NCBI GenBank assembly: GCA_027924025.1
Contig: AP026970.1
Span: 1,324,501 to 1,388,500, forward strand
Reading direction: 5' to 3'
DNA from: Comamonadaceae bacterium OS-4
Lineage (GTDB): Bacteria; Pseudomonadota; Gammaproteobacteria; Burkholderiales; Burkholderiaceae_C
Length of the DNA: 64,000 nucleotides
Shown here: one piece after another, positions 60,304-64,000 of the stretch
Layout: each line of letters starts with the position of its first letter
How positions within the stretch are numbered: the stretch's first letter is position 1
The notes under the pieces: generated by a model
The model's input: only the letters and a program-made list of their open reading frames with translations
Databases searched by the model: none
What the model was told of the DNA's origin: nothing
Program-made: the position numbers and the translations under genes

Positions 60304-61851
60304 ATGACCTCTCTCGTTCTCAACCCCGGCAAGATCACGCTGGACGAACTCGGCCTTATCCACGCTGGTGTGTGCCAGCTGAGCCTGCCCGAATCCGCCC
60401 GCGTCAACATCCGCGCCGCCCATGCACTGGTCAAGGCCGCCGCTGATGGCGACGCGCCGGTTTATGGCGTGAACACCGGCTTTGGCAAGTTGGCGAACAA
60501 GCGCATCGACAAAGACCAGCTCGACACCCTGCAGCGCAACCTGATCCGCAGCCACAGCGTGGGCGTGGGCGAGCCGCTGGCGGCCCCCATCATGCGGCTG
60601 ATGATGGCTACCAAGGCTGCCAGTCTGGCGCGCGGCTACTCGGGCTGCCGCGAGGTGGTGGTGGACACCATTCTGGCGGTGCATAACGCAGGCCTGGTGC
60701 CCTGCGTGCCATCACAAGGCTCGGTCGGCGCCTCGGGCGATTTGGCGCCGCTGTCGCACATGACGCTGGCATTGATGGGCGAGGGCGACATGCTGGTGGA
60801 TGGCAAGCGAGTGCCCGCACTGCAGGCCCTGCAAGCCGCCGGCATTGCTCCGTTGACGCTGGAAGCCAAAGAAGGCCTGGCCCTGATCAACGGCACACAA
60901 ACGTCCACCGCGCTGGCCTTGCACGGCTTGCTGGCCTTTGAGCCGGTACTGGAGGCTGCACTGGTCATTGGCGCACTCACGCTGGACGCCGCCCGCGGCA
61001 GCGATGGCCCGTTTGACCCGCGTATCCATGCGGTGCGCGGCCAGCCCGGCCAGATCGACGTGGCCCAGTACTACCGTGAACTGCTCAAGGGCAGCGCTAT
61101 CCGCGCCAGCCACGCCGAGGGCGACGACCGCGTGCAAGACCCGTATTGCCTGCGCTGCCAGCCGCAGGTCGTGGGCGCTTGCGTGGACCAGCTGCGACAC
61201 GCGGCCCGCGTGCTGCTGATAGAGGCGAACGCCGTCACCGACAACCCGCTGGTGTTCCCTGAAGACGGTGCCATGATTTCTGGCGGCAACTTCCACGCCG
61301 AACCCGTGGCCTTAGCGGCTGACGGCATGGCCCTGGCCATTGCCGAAGTGGGAGCGATCGCCGAGCGCCGCATTGCCATGTTGATTGACAGCAGCGTGTC
61401 GCGCCTGCCGCCTTTCCTGACGGCCGATGCGGGCCTGAACAGCGGCTTCATGATCGCGCACGTGACGGCGGCGGCGCTGGCGTCCGAGAACAAGTCGCTG
61501 GCCCACCCCGCCAGTGTGGACAGCCTGCCCACCAGCGCCAACCAAGAAGACCATGTGTCCATGGCCACCTTTGCGGCCCGCCGCTTGCAAAACATGATCC
61601 ACAACACCGCGCACATTCTTGGCATTGAGTTGCTGGCCGCGGCACAGGGCATCGAATTTTTGCGCCCGCTGACCAGCTCGCCTATTTTGGAAGAGGTGCA
61701 CGCACTGCTGCGCAAAGACATAGCCGCCCACCATGTGGACCGCTACCTTGCGCCCGACATCGCCCACGCGACCCAACTGGTACAGAGTGGCGCGGTAGCC
61801 CGTCTGTTGAAGCCTTTGGGCGGCTTGCCGGCCCTCTGGATTCCGGGTTAA
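60304..61851 (+). CDS. hutH: Histidine ammonia-lyase
   Basis: A 515-residue lyase that deaminates histidine to urocanate. The MIO prosthetic group forms from A143-S144-G145 in [12 protein letters not shown]. The substrate-selectivity pair is S83-H84 ([11 protein letters not shown]), the histidine type, not the His-Leu pair of tyrosine ammonia-lyases. Further motifs are [22 protein letters not shown] and NQEDHVSMA. First step of the hut pathway; encoded after hutU. Confidence 0.97.
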   Translation: MTSLVLNPGKITLDELGLIHAGVCQLSLPESARVNIRAAHALVKAAADGDAPVYGVNTGFGKLANKRIDKDQLDTLQRNLIRSHSVGVGEPLAAPIMRLMMATKAASLARGYSGCREVVVDTILAVHNAGLVPCVPSQGSVGASGDLAPLSHMTLALMGEGDMLVDGKRVPALQALQAAGIAPLTLEAKEGLALINGTQTSTALALHGLLAFEPVLEAALVIGALTLDAARGSDGPFDPRIHAVRGQPGQIDVAQYYRELLKGSAIRASHAEGDDRVQDPYCLRCQPQVVGACVDQLRHAARVLLIEANAVTDNPLVFPEDGAMISGGNFHAEPVALAADGMALAIAEVGAIAERRIAMLIDSSVSRLPPFLTADAGLNSGFMIAHVTAAALASENKSLAHPASVDSLPTSANQEDHVSMATFAARRLQNMIHNTAHILGIELLAAAQGIEFLRPLTSSPILEEVHALLRKDIAAHHVDRYLAPDIAHATQLVQSGAVARLLKPLGGLPALWIPG

Positions 61852-61894
61852 AACCCGGTTCTCAACGGCAGCGGCCAGTGCGATACTGACCGCC

Positions 61895-63553
61895 ATGCAC
61901 ACGCCTGAAGCCCCCAACCGCGTTCGCCATTTCGGTCAAATTTTGTTGTGGCCCTTGCGGCTGATGCCGGTACGGGGGGGCGAGGGCAGGCACGCCAAAC
62001 CGTGGGAAATCTTGTCTGCCATGGGCGACGCCAGTCCGTGGCGCGAGGTGGTGGACGAATACACCGGCGACGCCTGCAACTTCCACGAGCGGCACTACAA
62101 CGAGTTCGTGACCTTCTTGCCTTATGTGCAGCGCTTTTTGTATGGCGAGGGCCATGCAAAAAGCGGCGGACAGGTGCACGGCTCGCCCATGCGGGTGTTC
62201 CGCCGGCACGACGTCAGCGCCGTCCGGGTGGTGTTGCGGCCCGGGGCTGAGCCCATCACCCTGAGCGTGGTGCACGTCGACCTGTATTTCTTTTTGGATC
62301 TGGACCTGGTGCTGCTTAATGTGGAGGTGGCGGGCGACAACCTGCCGCTCACGCATGCGCAAGAGTTGCTTTACCGCTTCGGCCGCGGCTACCCCTCGGG
62401 TTGGGATGTGCAGGGACAGGCGCAGCATTGCCTGCACCAGGCCGAGTGGTTGGGCGCTCAGGGCCAGGTGCTGGCGCAGTCGGATGCGGGCCAGCCCGAT
62501 TTGTTTATGTCGCATGTGGCCCGCCACCGCGCGCCCCGCATTGCTGCCCACTGGGATTGGCTGCTGCAGCCGCTGGTGAGCGACCACTCAGACCAGGTAG
62601 GCCCACTGCGCTACCGGCAGATTGAGTACTACCGCATGCCCCTGCTGGGCTACTTGGCCGTGGACGACCCGCAGACGCTGAGTCGTAGCGATTTTGTGCG
62701 GCTAGGCTTGGTCACCGGTGCGGGCAGTGCCGATGGCGAAGCTGCGCTGCCGTTTGCCAACGATCACCTGCAGGACTTTGAGGAGCGCTATTGCTACGAC
62801 CGGTTCTGGACCGCCGGTGGCGCCGCGCCGCACACACGCTACCTATGCACCGGTCATTCGCTGGTGGTGGTGGGGGATGCTAAGAGCCAGTTTTTCTCGT
62901 GTCGGGACCGGGGTGTGTTGGCGCAGTTCAGGCACCAGCATTTCTTGCTGTTTTTGATTGCGCACTTTCAGAAGGCCGCGCTCTTGATGTTTTCAGACCG
63001 GCTGGCTGAGACGCTGCGCAACCTCAACATCAGCGACCCCGGCAGCGTGCGCGCCTTCAAGCGCAGCATCCGCAGCACCTTTGCCAGCTTTTTGCGCTTT
63101 ACCCACCGCTATTGGTTTCACGAAATCTCGGAGCAGGCCCAGACCCGCGCACTGTTTGCCAAGTGCGCTCAGCACCTTGGGCTGGACCCGCTCTATGCCG
63201 AAGTCAAAGAGCGCATTGCCGACATGAACAACTACCTGGAGGCCGACAGCCTGCGCCGCCAGGCCAACACCGTGGTGCGCCTGACAGTGGTCACCATTTT
63301 GGGCCTGATAGGCACCATCACCACCGGCTTTTTGGGCATGAACCTGTTGGCCGAGGCGGACGCCCCTGTGTCCCGCAAGGTGCTGGTGTTTGCCGTGGTG
63401 TTTGTGGTGACCATCGCGCTCACCGTGTACACCATGGCCAAGTCCAAGCGCTTATCGGATTTTCTGGATGTGCTGTCCGAGGAGCGCGTAAGCCCATGGG
63501 CCAAACTGAAAGCCTTTGCCGCTATTTGGTCGCGAGACCGCGACAGGGATTGA
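61895..63553 (+). CDS. CorA-like membrane protein with GMN motif
   Basis: A 552-residue protein starting 43 bp after hutH. A large N-terminal soluble part (about 1-455) is followed by two transmembrane helices: about residues 460-480 and 494-514. Between them is TTGFLGMNLL, with G481-M482-N483, the signature of CorA-type Mg2+ channels; a long helix (about 405-455, LRNLNISDPGSVRAF onward) leads into it as in the CorA stalk. The N-terminal part is longer than in typical CorA (about 315 residues) and not recognised. A divalent-cation role is inferred. It may be co-transcribed with hutUH. Confidence 0.75.
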   Translation: MHTPEAPNRVRHFGQILLWPLRLMPVRGGEGRHAKPWEILSAMGDASPWREVVDEYTGDACNFHERHYNEFVTFLPYVQRFLYGEGHAKSGGQVHGSPMRVFRRHDVSAVRVVLRPGAEPITLSVVHVDLYFFLDLDLVLLNVEVAGDNLPLTHAQELLYRFGRGYPSGWDVQGQAQHCLHQAEWLGAQGQVLAQSDAGQPDLFMSHVARHRAPRIAAHWDWLLQPLVSDHSDQVGPLRYRQIEYYRMPLLGYLAVDDPQTLSRSDFVRLGLVTGAGSADGEAALPFANDHLQDFEERYCYDRFWTAGGAAPHTRYLCTGHSLVVVGDAKSQFFSCRDRGVLAQFRHQHFLLFLIAHFQKAALLMFSDRLAETLRNLNISDPGSVRAFKRSIRSTFASFLRFTHRYWFHEISEQAQTRALFAKCAQHLGLDPLYAEVKERIADMNNYLEADSLRRQANTVVRLTVVTILGLIGTITTGFLGMNLLAEADAPVSRKVLVFAVVFVVTIALTVYTMAKSKRLSDFLDVLSEERVSPWAKLKAFAAIWSRDRDRD

Positions 63554-63569
63554 CCGGGTGAATAGCGCG

Positions 63570-63622
63570 ATTTGCTATTAAAAGAGTAGCTGCTCGCGCT
63601 TATTCCACAAGGGCTACAGGCC
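63570..63622 (+). repeat. Dispersed hairpin repeat, copy 8
   Basis: Reads TTTGCTATTAAAAGAGTAGC, TGCTCGCGCTTATTCCACAA and GGGCTACAGGCC. It is the copy closest to the apparent consensus. It lies between the convergent CorA-like and NTF2-like genes, 16 bp after the first stop and just before the second. Confidence 0.8.
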
Positions 63623-63625
63623 TAT

Positions 63626-64000
63626 TTAGAACATGGTGTTCGTGTTGGCCGACTTTTCAGGAACCGGTTGCCCCACATCCCAATGCTCCACGATCTTCCC
63701 GTCTTGGACGCGGAAGATGTCTACGTAGGCCTGGCCACGGTCTTTGGCGTCCGCTGGATTGTCCAGGCAGTGGCTATGAATCACCACCAGATCCTTTTCC
63801 GCAATCGCGCGTTTGGATACGCACTTCAAGGTTCCGTTTTCCACAAACTTGGCGAAACCATTGATGAACGCATCCCGCCCGTCTTTACCGTCGGGGTTGT
63901 GCTGAATGTAGGTCGTTGGTGATATGTACTTCAAAGCTGCCTTGGTGGGCATGCGCTGAGTGAAGGCAAGGTCATAGAAGTCCACAACGATTTTCTTGTT
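63626..64000 (-). CDS. NTF2/SnoaL-like domain protein, 5' end outside window
   Basis: The open frame covers 125 codons and runs off the right edge, so the true N-terminus is not seen. The visible part begins NKKIVVDFYDLAF and has the SnoaL-like pattern YIQHNPDGKDGRDAFINGFAKF, HSHCLDNPADAKDRGQAYVDIFRVQDGKIVEHWDVGQPVP (cited as two fragments of the family). Such proteins form cone-shaped alpha+beta barrels that bind small molecules or act as cyclases or hydrolases. No function can be given. Confidence 0.85.
   Translation of the reverse strand, partial: NKKIVVDFYDLAFTQRMPTKAALKYISPTTYIQHNPDGKDGRDAFINGFAKFVENGTLKCVSKRAIAEKDLVVIHSHCLDNPADAKDRGQAYVDIFRVQDGKIVEHWDVGQPVPEKSANTNTMF

Noticed and set aside
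60304..61851. HutH as a tyrosine ammonia-lyase for the PYP cassette
   Set aside because: It carries Ser-His at the selectivity position and lies in a complete hut locus.

Overview
The window looks like chromosomal DNA of a betaproteobacterium of the order Burkholderiales, family Comamonadaceae, perhaps close to Rhodoferax. This rests on GC-rich coding sequence, the order pyrG-kdsA-eno-ftsB, dapA-bamC, a parE-parC pair flanking a lytic transglycosylase, a hutCDIGF / hutUH locus, and short AGCTGCTCGCGC-type dispersed repeats. The genus is inferred. No rRNA, tRNA, CRISPR array, transposase or prophage gene was seen.

Layout. 1-23 kb is mainly housekeeping: a partial EAL-like signalling gene, a DUF455 ferritin-like protein, gamma carbonic anhydrase, Hsp33, a NadR-like kinase, the pyrG-kdsA-eno-ftsB operon, coaBC-dut, an FKBP isomerase, a JmjC ribosomal oxygenase, a small Ala-rich lipoprotein, dapA-bamC, an MFS/SDR/methyltransferase group, and parE - lytic transglycosylase - parC, then a lone PEP-CTERM protein. 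23.9-30.6 kb is an accessory operon of six tightly packed genes: an exported caspase-like protease with Sel1 repeats, a one-pass membrane protein, a SulP-like permease without STAS, a CHASE2 membrane sensor without an output domain, an SH3-like secreted protein and an M48 metalloprotease lipoprotein. Near-identical direct repeats of about 68 bp flank it. 30.7-37.4 kb is an RND efflux system (adaptor, pump, outer-membrane factor) with a divergent TetR repressor and an AcrR-like operator. 37.5-42.4 kb holds YigZ, MAPEG, an argO/argP pair and a molybdopterin oxidoreductase.

42.6-44.75 kb is a photoactive yellow protein (PYP) cassette: a PYP homologue keeping the chromophore cysteine and its tyrosine/glutamate pocket, a second PAS protein, and a short p-coumarate:CoA ligase of the PYP-activating type. 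No tyrosine ammonia-lyase lies in the window; the only ammonia-lyase is the histidine-type HutH. 44.8-53.6 kb holds aconitase, a LysR/NAD-binding pair, a CDF-like metal transporter with a CadR-like MerR regulator, an FAD monooxygenase followed by a 46-residue membrane protein, and a chemotaxis receptor. 53.7-63.6 kb is the histidine-utilisation locus: hutC-D-I-G-F on the minus strand, each joined to the next by overlapping stop and start codons, and divergent hutU-hutH followed by a CorA-like protein. The window ends in a partial NTF2/SnoaL-like gene.

The most unusual features are the PYP cassette, the caspase/CHASE2/SulP/M48 operon, and a family of roughly 50-bp hairpin repeats. Eight copies were found by eye; three lie inside coding sequence (the signal peptide of the lytic transglycosylase, an insertion in aconitase, and part of hutG).
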